64,000 nt of DNA from Serinus canaria (lineage: Eukaryota; Chordata; Aves; Passeriformes; Fringillidae): positions 47,171,705-47,235,704 of the forward strand of contig NC_066343.1 of NCBI RefSeq assembly GCF_022539315.1, read 5' to 3'. The number at the start of each line of letters is the position of its first letter. Position 1 is the stretch's first letter. Shown piece by piece: positions 13,701-25,000 of this stretch. The translations under genes were made by a program, and so were the position numbers. The notes under the pieces were generated by a model. The model saw only the letters and a list, made by a program, of their open reading frames with translations, was not told where the DNA came from and did not search any database.

Positions 13701-15224
13701 TTAGACATGGTAATTTGGTTTTCCTCCTGAAAAGAAAATTTTACTTGGCAAAATTTTGTTCCCATGTTCTTGAAATCTGATTGAAGTCTTGAAATCAGTT
13801 CATATTGTGCTGTCTTTGGCTGTTTCTGAGATGGACACTTGGAATTTTAAAGTATAATGACAGAATGTAGTGAAGTTTATTGTATGTATCCAAATGGATT
13901 TAAGGGAGAATTTACTGATTAAAAAGAAACAGATTGAATTAAAACAGCTAGATCTGTTATCTTCAACCTCTAAGAAGTAAATAAAAATTCAGGGGATGGG
14001 GAGGGAATGGATAAACACTCTGTATTTTAAAATGCCTTGCCGATTCTTTTAAGAGATAATAATGACTAAAAGTCTTCTATATGTTGATGCATTTGCATAA
14101 TGCCACTTATTAAAAGAAAAAAAAATACCTATCATATTTCAGCAGGTTTTTTTTAATGGGAAATGTAGTGACTTTAAAATTCTGCTAACACTAGAAAGCT
14201 CTTACTGTAATATAAACGGTCAAAAAAGAAAAGGCAAGAAGCTGCTAATATTCTTGCTTGTCTGATGGCCAGCTGCCAGTAAATTGGCTTTGATTATGCA
14301 GAACATCATTGCTAGATTCAGAACTTGTTTGGAGCATTGTAACTACCAAAGAGTCATGACCTGTACAAACGATTTGCACTCTGTCACATTGCATTTATGT
14401 TTCCTTCCGCTAAGAGTAGGGACTGAATGGCCCCTCAGCCTACAAGCTTGGAGCGCCTTACAAACAACAAAAGTATTTTGGTGATGGATACAGAAAAACC
14501 CAAGGATATGGATACAGAAAGATGGGTGAAGTGATTTCATGGTGTTAGGGCTCCTGTGAAGTAGATTTCATAGTGTAGACACTGTGGTGCCTGTCTTGAC
14601 AGCAATGCTGAGACGAGTTGTAGGTTTATGAGCCTACTGATGCTGTAATAGTTATAACTTAAATACTGCCATTCTTGATACCCTTAAAATCTACTCAGAA
14701 CAATTTTTCCTGCATATGTTGACATACTTTCCTTTGGGAAAAACTTCAAGAAACATCTGGTGGCTTTGTTCTTGACTGACTAATGAAGATTTGGAACATG
14801 TTTACTGTGAACACTTATATTGAAACTGGGTTTTGCAGGAAATATCAAACCAGATATAATTTCATTTCATATTAGTAGAGGCACTCGTCATTTCTTTGAG
14901 TGCATAATTTAAAATATAAATTAATATTTCTATTTGATAAAAGATTCCTTTAGCTGTTAACTGCTGTGTTACTTAGTGTTGAAGAGATCCCTAAAACCAG
15001 CTTCAGACAGCAGTAAAATAATCACAGTACGATGACATCATGTTAGATTTCAATATCTGCTTTGTAGTATTGTGCAACATACTGCCATCTGCACATACTG
15101 TCATGCATTGTGGATAGTTTTGTGATGCAATGCTCTTACCTATGCCTCTGAGGACCTGCACAGAACAATCTGTTTATTTCCATTCTGGACTTCTTAATTC
15201 TAGACAGTTTTTAGAGCAAAACAA

Positions 15225-15695
15225 AACAAATTCATGCTTCATTTCTTTTTCCTAAAAGAGCTCCTCCTGTTTCCCATGTCTTTCTGCTGGTCACCTTCCA
15301 AGTTTCTTTTCTCACCTGCAGATCTTCCAAATTTCTCATCTTGCCTGCAGATCTTCTACACTCTTAGTTCTCTGTTTGCATACTTACATTTCACTTTTGT
15401 CGCCTTTTCCCTTTCTTTTCAAATACTTCTCTTCTGTCCTCTAAACAATCCCTTACTTTGTCAGGCCTAGTTCTGCACCGTATGCCTGTCCCTTCTGGCA
15501 TTGCCTTCTTTCCAGAAATTCTCTCCAATTCCATATTTCTCTTTGAGACTCCATATCATTCATCTTTTCCCTCTTCACCAGACTCTCCTAGTCATCCTAA
15601 CAGTCTATTCACAATCCAGCTATCTATAGGTTTTCTTTTCCTGACATTTCTTTTTCCTTCCTCATCCCTAATCTTTTCCTTTCCTTCATCCTTCT
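15225..15695. repeat. Pyrimidine-rich tract
   Basis: Roughly 470 bp on the plus strand strongly biased to C and T, with many 'ttcc', 'ctcc' and 'tcttc' words. It does not form a clean tandem repeat, and its open frames are low-complexity S/F/L/P-rich and not proteins. Confidence 0.7.
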
Positions 15696-15954
15696 AGGAT
15701 GATATGTAGAGAATTGATATGTAGAGTCCTTAGTCTTTGTAAAAAGCCTTCATTTTACAAATATTCACTACTAGAGTACTTCATTGGTTCGGTGCTGCTC
15801 CATATTGCACTGAGTTCCTAAAGTACAGATTCGTGCTTAGACCATTTCAATTTGATTATTTGCTTAACTAGATAGATTTCATGTAACAAAAACATCCACA
15901 GAAACACTTGCTACTGGCACCTATCACCTGTTCATTGGCCAAGCTGATTAAGGA

Positions 15955-16609
15955 ATGACAGTTGATGTAATGTTTTTGGATTTCAACAAAGCTTTTAATA
16001 CCTTCTCTGGTGGTATAAGTTTTTGGACAAGATGTCCAGCATACAGCTGGATAAACACATCATGTGATGGGTGAGCAACTGGCTTACAGGTCAGGCACAA
16101 GGGGTTACAGTCAATGGGGTGACACTGGACTGGGGACCTGTCACTTGTGGGCTTCTGTAGGGCTCCACCTTAGGGCTGGTGCTCTTCAACATCTTCATAA
16201 ATGACTTGGATGCAGGACTGGAGAGGATGCTAACCATGTTTGCAAACAATACAAAATTGAGGAAGCTGTTGACTCCCATGAAGACAGGGAGGCCCTAGAG
16301 AGATTCCTTGACAAATCAGGGGGCTGAACCATCAAAAACCACAGGAAGTTCAACAAGACAAAATGCCAGATTCTGCTCTTGGGATGGGGCAACCTTGGAA
16401 GTATGAACAGGTTGGAGAATGAGATGCTGGAGAGTAGAAAAGGACCTGGGGGAGCAAGATGAACGTGAGTGCCAGCAGTGCCCTGGCAGCCAGGATGGAC
16501 AAACATGTTCTTGGGATCATCGGGCACAGGGCAGGCATCCAGGGGGCCAGACATGTCCTGCGGGGCATCAGGCACAGGTTTGCCAATCAGGGCTGCTGTC
16601 ACAACCCAT
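15955..16609 (+). mobile_element. CR1 LINE fragment lacking its 3' end
   Basis: An older CR1 ORF2 piece. 'gttgatgtaatgtttttgga' begins an RT motif resembling VDVVYLDFSKAFDT. Further on, frames give VTVNGVTLDWGPVTCGLLQG, LFNIFINDLDAGLERM and, around 16330-16410, FNKTKCQILLLGWGN. It has many substitutions and stops. Unusually for CR1 the 3' tail is absent: similarity ends where an LTR-like block begins at 16610. The end is estimated by eye. Confidence 0.8.
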
Positions 16610-17320
16610 TGTCATGGTAAGTTCTCATCAGGCTGAACGAAGACACCGGCCCAGGAGTGAGGTCTCTTGTGCTTCTGGTGTTAAGGCATGCCTTAACTCC
16701 AACAATCAGACAACTGTTTAGAGTCAAAAAGTGTTGTCTAACAAGCCTCTCCATTCTTACAATTTGCTTCCACAAATGTGGTGGCTAACAAGCCTTTAAT
16801 TTTGTACAGGACCCTAATATAGCTCTCACCTCCTAAAATTAACCCCTCAAAGGTGCTGGCTAACAAGCCACACATGTCCACAATCTCCCCACTCCTGCAA
16901 TAAACTTCACTAAGGAGTATGGGATAGAATGACAACTGTGGTTTGATCAGACAAAGCAAGAGAGAGACAGAACAAAGAATATCACCCCAGATTCCACATT
17001 GTTCCTTCCGTGTGGATGGTGCAGAGCTGAGGTGGTGACAAAGAAGGCAAAAGAGAAAGACATGAAAAAGAGAGGATAGCCAGGGGCCTGATCTGCATCC
17101 TTTTATAGTTAACCTGGTGCATGTTTCTTACACAGATTAGATTTTTTGCACTGTTTCATTCACACATGCACAACCAGCCTGTGGTTTTTGCTCTGGCATT
17201 GTTCAAATCACCAGACATTGATTTAAACCAGTAGTACAACTTCATCAACACTCTGGGTCCATCATGGTATTTTTCCAACTTGTTTACAAGCATGACAGAA
17301 TTTAATCCTATTACTTCACA
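16610..17320 (-). mobile_element. Probable solo LTR of an avian endogenous retrovirus-type element
   Basis: A 711-bp block that starts 'tgtcatggtaag' and ends 'ttacttcaca', so it has TGT...ACA ends in either orientation. On the minus strand it carries a canonical TATAAAAGG box (plus-strand 17099-17107) about 213 bases from its start, which favours minus orientation. A plus-strand 'caataaa' near 16899 is compatible with the opposite reading. No coding region, no second LTR and no clear 5-6 bp target duplication were found, so it is either a solo LTR or a rearranged remnant. The sequence ctaacaagcc occurs three times inside it (16738, 16785, 16860). Not confirmed by database comparison. Confidence 0.55.
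16738..16869. repeat. Three copies of ctaacaagcc inside the LTR-like block
   Basis: The decamer ctaacaagcc occurs at 16738-16747, 16785-16794 and 16860-16869. The last two copies read ggctaacaagcc, an imperfect palindrome (ggct/agcc arms around a 4-base centre). They may be short repeats of U5/R sequence or protein-binding sites. Function unknown. Confidence 0.7.
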
Positions 17321-18730
17321 CTATTTATGCACATGACTAAAAGCATGTCTTAGGGAAGCAGCGCAGAAACAAAGCTTTATAGTTTTAATTTATTTTAAAT
17401 AGAAAGGCTGTTCAGTAGTCAGCCTTTGTAAAGGCTTGAAATAATTTCATTATTTGATTTCAGTTTGTGAATAAAACGTGAAGTCTAATTAAAGTTATTT
17501 AAGATTATAACTCTCTTCAGGAAATCAAGTGAATCATTCCTAACGTCTACATTATTAGCCTTGTGGATCTGAGTCTGTCCTGTAGTAAGCTGAACTGTCA
17601 TCTCAGTTCATGAGTTCTCAGCATAAATTGAGAGCAATACAGTTCATGGGGTTTTTTGTCTTCTGTACTTTAATTGTGGCATTGGCTAATTTTATTTCAT
17701 TGCTCATTCACTCTTACTATGTAAAAACTAAACTTTATTCTCTTGAGATATTTAAAAGTGGACTGTCTTTTGTGCTGAACTACTCATCTGATTCTTCCCC
17801 CATTGTGCTTAACTCCTGTCTGGCTAAATAAAGAGATTTCAGACTCTGATCATTCATCACCATTGTTGAAAATGCTACTAGAAAATAGTTATGGTAGAAT
17901 CATGGTTCAGGAGCTTGGTCTTTAACTGACTTCTTGTGCAGAAACTGTGTCTCTGCTTTTGTGAAGTTTTAAAAAGTCGGGTTATACTGCATAGATTACC
18001 CTAAATTTATACTTCAGGAATGCCATCCTAAAGGTACAATAAATCCCACTGATGCTAAAAGACTTAGGTAAAGTTCATATAAATATTACAGAATTTGGTT
18101 GCTTTGTCCCTTTCTTGACCCATGCTTTTACAGAACAACTGACCTCTCTTAACTATGAAACCCAAATTTAAGTAATGATGGCAATTGCTGCTGTGCTTGT
18201 GGGTATGTTGCCTTCAAGCTATGGCAGCTAACAAAAGTTTGCAGGATTTCATTGTACTGCAGTCAGACTGGTTGTCATTTGATTGTTTTTGCACTATTGG
18301 ACTTGACACAAAATTGTTCTGTTTTCTCAGCTCAGAATGAGGTTATGGCCAGAAAAATCATTTCAGAAAGGGAAGTTTTATTATTTAGATTTACCTGTCT
18401 TTGATGAATTTTTATTCTTTGTCATTGTAGATATTTACCCATATTCAATTTTTTTATTAGGTAATTTTAAAAAATTCATTATTCCTCTTTCCATGAGGCA
18501 TCTTCCCTAGAGGGCTTTAAGGATTTTGGAGCAGGATGTGAAGCCGAGGTCATGCATGAAAACAGTGATGAAAAGAGACTCTGTGAGAAATGGGTACAAT
18601 ACTTAAAGGGACTATGACAATGGATGGAGATGGAGAACATCCTTAATGGATACTGTGTGAGAGAGAGACAGTGGAGCTGAGCATTCTGAATCAAATAGTT
18701 CTCTTGATCTCAGCAGATCAAGTATTATTG

Positions 18731-18746
18731 AGTACTGTACAGTACT
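18731..18746. repeat. Perfect 16-bp palindrome
   Basis: The sequence agtactgtacagtact reads the same on both strands and has 'tattg' close by on both sides. No associated element is seen. Confidence 0.9.
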
Positions 18747-21636
18747 ATTGAGTTCTGTATTCTGCTGGAGATAAATCCTTGATGCGGATCTCTGTGCAAG
18801 TGTTGGAGCAAAAATGTTTTGTGGGTTTTTTTCTTTTTTTCCCTTTTTTTCCCCTAAACTTCATTGATTAATTCCTTAATAGTTGCTCAGGGCCTGTGGT
18901 AAATGGAATTTCATGTCCATGTCCCATCTGTATCCTCGTTTGGTACAGTGAAGATGACTTGCCTTGTAAAATAATTCTTCTAGCTAAAGGACATACAGAA
19001 TTTATTGTGTCCACTTTACAGAAATAAAGTGGAGAATCAGAGTGAAAATTTCCACATTAATCTACATTTAAAGAAATCTTCTTTGCATTCGTCAGTAATT
19101 GTTAATCTTAATTATTTCTTACTTGAAATTTAGATCAAGGAAGGTGTAATCTGAAAGGTTTTCCTCATTCGAATTGAAATAATTAGAATTTATTTAATTT
19201 AGAAGTATATATTTTAATATAATTTGTCAATAAATTTATTACAAATTAGCAAGTTACAATTTTAGGCATTCTGAGGTTTTTTTACATCAGGTACTAGTAT
19301 TGGTTGCTAAAATTTGTAAAGATCATTCTTTAGGGAACAGCTTGCAATAGTTCTCATGCTGAATTTTCACACTGAGTTTCTGCGTTATCAGTTCCAGAGG
19401 ACAGCTTTCCCAGAAGATCATTTAACCACTTTACAAAGTGTTGTTTTCCATTTTTTCCTCAGGCTCTTATTTATAACATGTGCTTCAAAGTATGATACCA
19501 GGCATCATAATAGAATTCTAATTTATGCAGAAAACATTTCTTACCAGCTTTCTCACTTCCTTTGGTAATAATACCCAGTTGGTGTAGATTTCTCCTGTTG
19601 GCTTCATTCTTCTTTCTCATCTGTTTTGTGAAAAAAAAAAAGTGTTTTATTATCTTGATAAAGGAAGAAAATACAGCATTGTGCCTAGCAGTTATATTTT
19701 CTATATCATTAGTTACAATATCCACAGTAGGAAGTGGCATGTAAAGCAGCTTCAGGTCTACAAGAGTGATGCTTTTGAACTCCACTTTCTGCCTTTCATG
19801 GAGGGAAATCATGCTTTTCAGCTATAGACTATACAGGTTAACTAGTTTTTTCTTTAGTTTTATTTTTCTCCTGGAAGACACTTTCAGTCGTGTCAAATCA
19901 GTCAGGCAGTCTGCCTGTGTCCATTCTTGCATCCTGCCTGAGGAGTGCCATTTTCTGCCTCTCTTGTAACCCTGAAGTTACAAGGTCTTACTATCTCTGA
20001 AATATTTTGTCATGTTTTTCTTCTAATTGTGTACAGAAACTTAAATTAAAAATTTAGTTTAAATATGATTTGAACATATGAAACAAGAACATATATGGAA
20101 CTTTATTGGGCATGAAGTAACCCCTAATCTGAATAATTTCCAGATTACATTGGATTTTACTTACTTTGACATTTAGTCTGTGGGTTCATTCACTGCTAAG
20201 TTAGCAGTGGAATGACACATTCAGGTTTACCCTGAATGAGTATTGAAACAATTAACATTTTAGCTTAAAAGGAGCAGTCCATTTTAAAGAAGTACCCCTA
20301 ATATTTCCATTCAAATTAAAAATATTTTGGAAGACATTTTCAGATGTGTGCTACTTATAGTCAGGAAAGACAGGAGTATGCAGCTCCAGTAATTCCTGAT
20401 TTGGGATCACCAGCAGGAGATAATGCATCAGAATCGATTTGAGGATTTTGTTTCTGACAAAGATCTTGGGAAATATTTGTTTACAGTTTATTCTGTTTCA
20501 TAGCCAAAGAGACTCAATGTTGTTGCTTTGTGGCGGGAAAACAGTCATAGCTGTAGAATAAATCTGGGGCTGGTTTTATCACCTTGGCTCTCTTTTGAAA
20601 GAGTTTGTGGAACCTCCACCATTTCTTGGGATTGTAGACTTGTGCATGGCAGATTGGCTGCATAAATATAAATCATTCATTTCTGCTCAAATAAGTAACT
20701 TCAACAAAACTTACTAAGTTGCAGATTCGGCTGATTAATGCTGCTTTGACATTCAGCCAGCCCTGAGATCTCACATGAGTATCTTCTTTCTCTAGTCATC
20801 AGTTAAAACAACAGCAGGGACATAAACATGGTTCCCTCAGTGCTTTATCTTTCAACGCACATGTAGTCTAAGTTAAAAGCTGGGCACTGTACTGCTGAAT
20901 TCAACAGTGATCTGAGAATTTTAAGTCCATTTTTATTCATTTCCATGAGCATGCCTGCCTTATTAGTGCAGACTAATGTGACCTCTGCTACAGCCAATAC
21001 ACCTCCTTGGCCTGGGTAGGCAGCATGTTCCAAGTCCAGGCATCCTATGGCATACCCTGAGTTATATAGATTGCAGTTAGGAACTGGTCTGCTTCCCGTG
21101 GAGCTCTAAGAATGGACGTGTGTTTGGTAGACACAGCCAAAGTTCCTGCATAAGTCTTGTCCAAAATACCTGAGCCTCAAGCAAATAATGGTGTAGGTTC
21201 CATGTGCACCCAAGTCTTGAACCCCACTTCTTCTAACGCTTTTAATTCTTATTCAGTCTTGCAAAGATCTTTATTTCATGCATACACTGTATAGAAAATT
21301 TCACTGTTTCTTAAATCTGACTTACATAACATGTTTTGTTACAATAAAACTCATCATTATCTTCGCATTTAATGGAGAAAATGAATGTAGCAGTGATATT
21401 AATAGTTCTTGCTGATTTTTTTTTTCTTATGTATTTAAAGGAATTGCAATAACCTCAACAAGAATGTTTGAGGAGTCTACAGGGTGTCTGATTGCTAATC
21501 CTCAACAGGGTCTGTCCCAGGTAGCACTGCCATATTTTGGGTGTCTGCAGGCAGCATCAGACCAGCTTTTAAATGCTGCTGTATTGACCACCAGGTCTCT
21601 CTACCTGATACAGATTTTCAGGCTACTGTAATATTT

Positions 21637-21721
21637 CTGATCACACTTGTGAAAACAAAGTGTGATCAGATAATAACTGCTCTTTTGAAACAAAGTCTCT
21701 TGTTTCAAAAGAGCAGTTATT
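21637..21721. repeat. Two adjoining perfect hairpins upstream of exon B
   Basis: First inverted repeat: ctgatcacactt (21637-21648) and its complement aagtgtgatcag (21658-21669), with a 9-base loop. Second: perfect 22-bp arms 21672-21693 and 21700-21721 with a 6-base loop 'agtctc'. The second begins three bases after the first ends, so nearly all of this 85-bp segment is self-complementary. It lies about 190 bp before the exon B acceptor. Confidence 0.92.
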
Positions 21722-21910
21722 CCCAGAGAGACCACCATGCCTCTTGGCTCCACACATGGGCTGCACTCACCTGTAAGTATCCATGCGCTGCTTGGCACAC
21801 AACAAGCCGAGATTCATCAAATCCAGCGCCACGGGGTTGTTGAGCCCTAGTAAAACAAGCAGGACAGCACAGAAACTCTGCCCTGTGTTTTCACTCTCCT
21901 CTCTTTGCAG

Positions 21911-22086
21911 GCATACCAGGCAGCGACTATATCAATGCCAATTACATAGATGGATACAGGAAGCAGAATGCTTATATTGCAACGCAGGGGGCATTGCCAG
22001 AAACCTTTGGTGACTTCTGGAGAATGATGTGGGAGCAACAAGGTGCAACAGTCGTCATGATGACAAAACTAGAGGAGAGGTCCAGG
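21911..22086 (+). CDS. PTPRD: PTPRD exon B: D1 core, [12 protein letters not shown] block
   Basis: The exon is 176 bp. Two bases complete a glycine split from exon A, then 58 codons follow to 'GAGAGGTCCAGG|gtaagg' (phase 0). The translation contains the conserved PTP motif [14 protein letters not shown], then [20 protein letters not shown], and ends in [10 protein letters not shown]. This segment forms the central beta-sheet strands and the TQGP-type motif of the D1 catalytic fold. The acceptor is 'ctctttgcag'. The residues 'WEQQGATVV' and 'TQGAL' differ from the 'WEQRSATVV' and 'TQGSL' I remember for mammalian PTPRD, so this is the least conserved of the nine exons. Two adjacent hairpins lie about 190 bp upstream (21637-21721). 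Confidence 0.95.
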
Positions 22087-25000
22087 GTAAGGAAAACTTA
22101 TGCAAGGTTAATAATATTGTACCTGAGTTACCACTAATGTCGGTGTTTTGTTTCCTTTGCGTATGTTTGCCTGTCTTCTTTATATCTGTAAAAACTGAGG
22201 GGTTTTATTTTAGGTTACCACAAGTTAAAGTGTCTGCACCACGAAAATTATCTATTTATAGGAAATCTTGCTTTCACTATGAAACCACCAGGTCGTGTCA
22301 TTTATTTAGCATTTTTCTATGCTCTGGAAAATTTTTAATTTTTTGATCACAATGATTTTGGGTTGTTTTTTTTTTTTTAACCATGTTGGAAATCTTATGA
22401 GGAGACCAAAAGAGTTACTTCCTCTGTAGTAATAAGAATATGATTGTATTATCCTGTTATGAGGAAGTTAATGTATGTCAGCAGCATTCAGTTCTCAGTT
22501 TTAAAAGGTATATATTCACCATTATTTAACATCAATGAGGATTTGAATTTGCTTGAGAAACCTTGTTTTTTGATTTTTTTTGAGCACATGCTGGTAGCTA
22601 GAAAAATTGCAACAGCACATACAATAGCAGAATACAAAATTATCCATGGTATTGCAAATTCAATTTTGCAGACCAAAGTAAAATTAGGAAAGTAAAGCAC
22701 TAAAACATATGGATATTGTTCTGATAATAGCATTATACTATTCAAATAATAACTATAGATTTTATTATTAGAAGAGTTATAATAAAATATGTGCTGTATG
22801 TAAAGGGAAATAAAAAATAGTAATTAGGTTTTTAATAAAATAAAGAAAATTATAGAAAATGTAGTAACAGACCGTGGTGTGTTGCATGAAGATTTACTAG
22901 TGGGTCCATATTAGGTGGTATTTATGAGTTCTAAGAGTGGATGTTATTGGAGAGGAGGGAGTAAAAGGAAAATAATCAACAGAAGAGGAGAAAGAGAAAT
23001 GAGAAAAATCAGCCACAGCAGTCAGTCAGGAAGACAAACAAGTATTTAACCAACAGTGGTGGTTCCTCTATCCAACTTTTTCTACAGTAACAGTATTTTA
23101 TGTCAAGAGGTACTTGAAGTTCTCATGGGTTGTTTGTGCTCATGCTGCCACTGCTGGGAGCACACATTGGCTAGGGAGGACCAATGCACAGCTGCACAGC
23201 TGGTTCATTGCTGAGCTTTCTGCAAACATATTTATGTGGCCTATATCATAAGCCAGAAACTTCAACCAAACATAGAAATCAAAAAGTGGGAGAAAGAAGT
23301 GGTGATCCTAACAGCAGTGGTAATCGTTCCCTTGGGTCTCTGCCAACAAGAGTAGAAGGGTTTTCAAATCCAGGAGCTGAATAAAAAGCAGGAGTGCCAC
23401 AGAAAAACACTGCTGCAAGCATTCTAAAGTACTCTGTCCTAGAAGCTTGCGTGAAGGGGCAGGAAGCTGCAGGTTGCAGGACTGCAGGTGGAAGGTGGAA
23501 AAAGCTAAGGTACCCAAGGTTCTGTGCAAGGAGTTAAAAAATGCCATAAGTATGGGGGATCAAGAAGAGCTCAGTAATATAGCAAGACATTACAGGGGAG
23601 GACTGAAGATTTATCATCCAGACTCAGTTTTGAATCAGTAAAAGTATCTTAGAAAAGTAACTGGATAATTTTTGATATTTCAGTAGTTCATGGATGAGAT
23701 CCATTTCAAAATGAAAACATTTCAGCATGTGTCAGCTTGGAACAGGGTGGAGTGCACCATAAAGCCTAATGCTACACTGTGTTGGCATTGATGTCTTTTT
23801 CATATGCTTGGATACCTATAATTGCAATGATGATGTAACTTGAACTTCTTGGCAGCAGTCATTCCTTTCTGGAGGCTTACCAAAACATATATATTTCTTC
23901 TTTTACCCTTTTTGTTATTTCTATAAGTAGACTAAGCTTTTTGCAGTTCAAGCAATCAAGTTATTCAAGCATTCTAGTTATCGAGTCACTTCCCACATGT
24001 AACTTCAACCTACATTAACACCACTGTTTTTACATACCTGATGGCAATTAGTACATAGCACACGGTAATTTTAGCAGAATTTTTAGTTTTATCTTGGGTC
24101 TACAGACCTTGTCTAGTCCAGGCATTGCCTGATTGGAATTGAGAAAATGTAATTCTGCCCATTTCTTCACTAATTAATTCTTTACAGTTGCTGGTAAACG
24201 ACACCAGAGCAAATAAAAAATCGGTTCCTAATAAGCAGCCCATTGCAAAAGGTATACTTAAGTACTTGAAAGTTTATCTTAATACTGCAGGCCACAGGCA
24301 GCCACTGTCTAGAAGGATGTTTTGATGCAGCTAAATGAAATTCTTCTCATTCTCTCCAATAATTGCCTTGCAGAGTTTTAAGCTAACTCTAGCCTTTGTT
24401 GGCTGCACCCTGAAAAACACTGATCAGAATAGTAATCACCTCCCTAAGTGATTAGCATTCAGAAGCAATGCATTCTCTAAGTGGAATGAGAAATGAGACA
24501 TTCTAGTCAATGGATTGCTCATGAATTCAGTGCTTATATTTGTGTATTTTTTGTGCATAATTTAGTGCCTTCTGTATTCTTAGGCTGGATTTGGTGCATT
24601 CATTGCAGAGCATTACATACCAGCTATCCAGCACCTAACTCAGCTCCCACTCTCAGAGGCAGCAGCTCCATGAATATGGCATACCAGTTACCTTTGCTAA
24701 TACAGTAGCTGCATGTAATGTAACTAATGGTATTGATGGCAAGACAGCAGTGGAAATCCCTGTGCAGGGAAAAATCCAGTGATGACATTACATTGCTATT
24801 TTTTTGTGCTATCGTTTTTATATAGCATATTCTTGTAGAAGAAAAACAAGTGAGATTTCAAACATGAAATATAAGCACTGTTACATATCATTAGGGATGA
24901 AGAGCTTTGCTAATTTTGTTTCTCTTTCTCCTTTGATTCTGTTTTGATTGCTTTTGTGTCTTGGCAGCCTGATCATTATTCCTGCTGCAAGGCAAGATTG

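Larger units (their letters stand above)
10481..21910 (+). other. PTPRD intron A-B
   Basis: The intron is 11.4 kb with donor 'gtaagg' and acceptor 'ctctttgcag' and sits in phase 1. It holds an ancient CR1/L3-like fragment (13410-13700), a pyrimidine-rich tract (15225-15695), a CR1 fragment followed directly by an LTR-like block (15955-17320), a 16-bp palindrome (18731-18746) and two adjoining hairpins (21637-21721). Nothing else was recognised. Confidence 0.85.

Noticed and set aside
15234..15697. Two open frames rich in F, S, L and P
   Set aside because: They arise from the pyrimidine-rich tract and are low-complexity translations, not genes.
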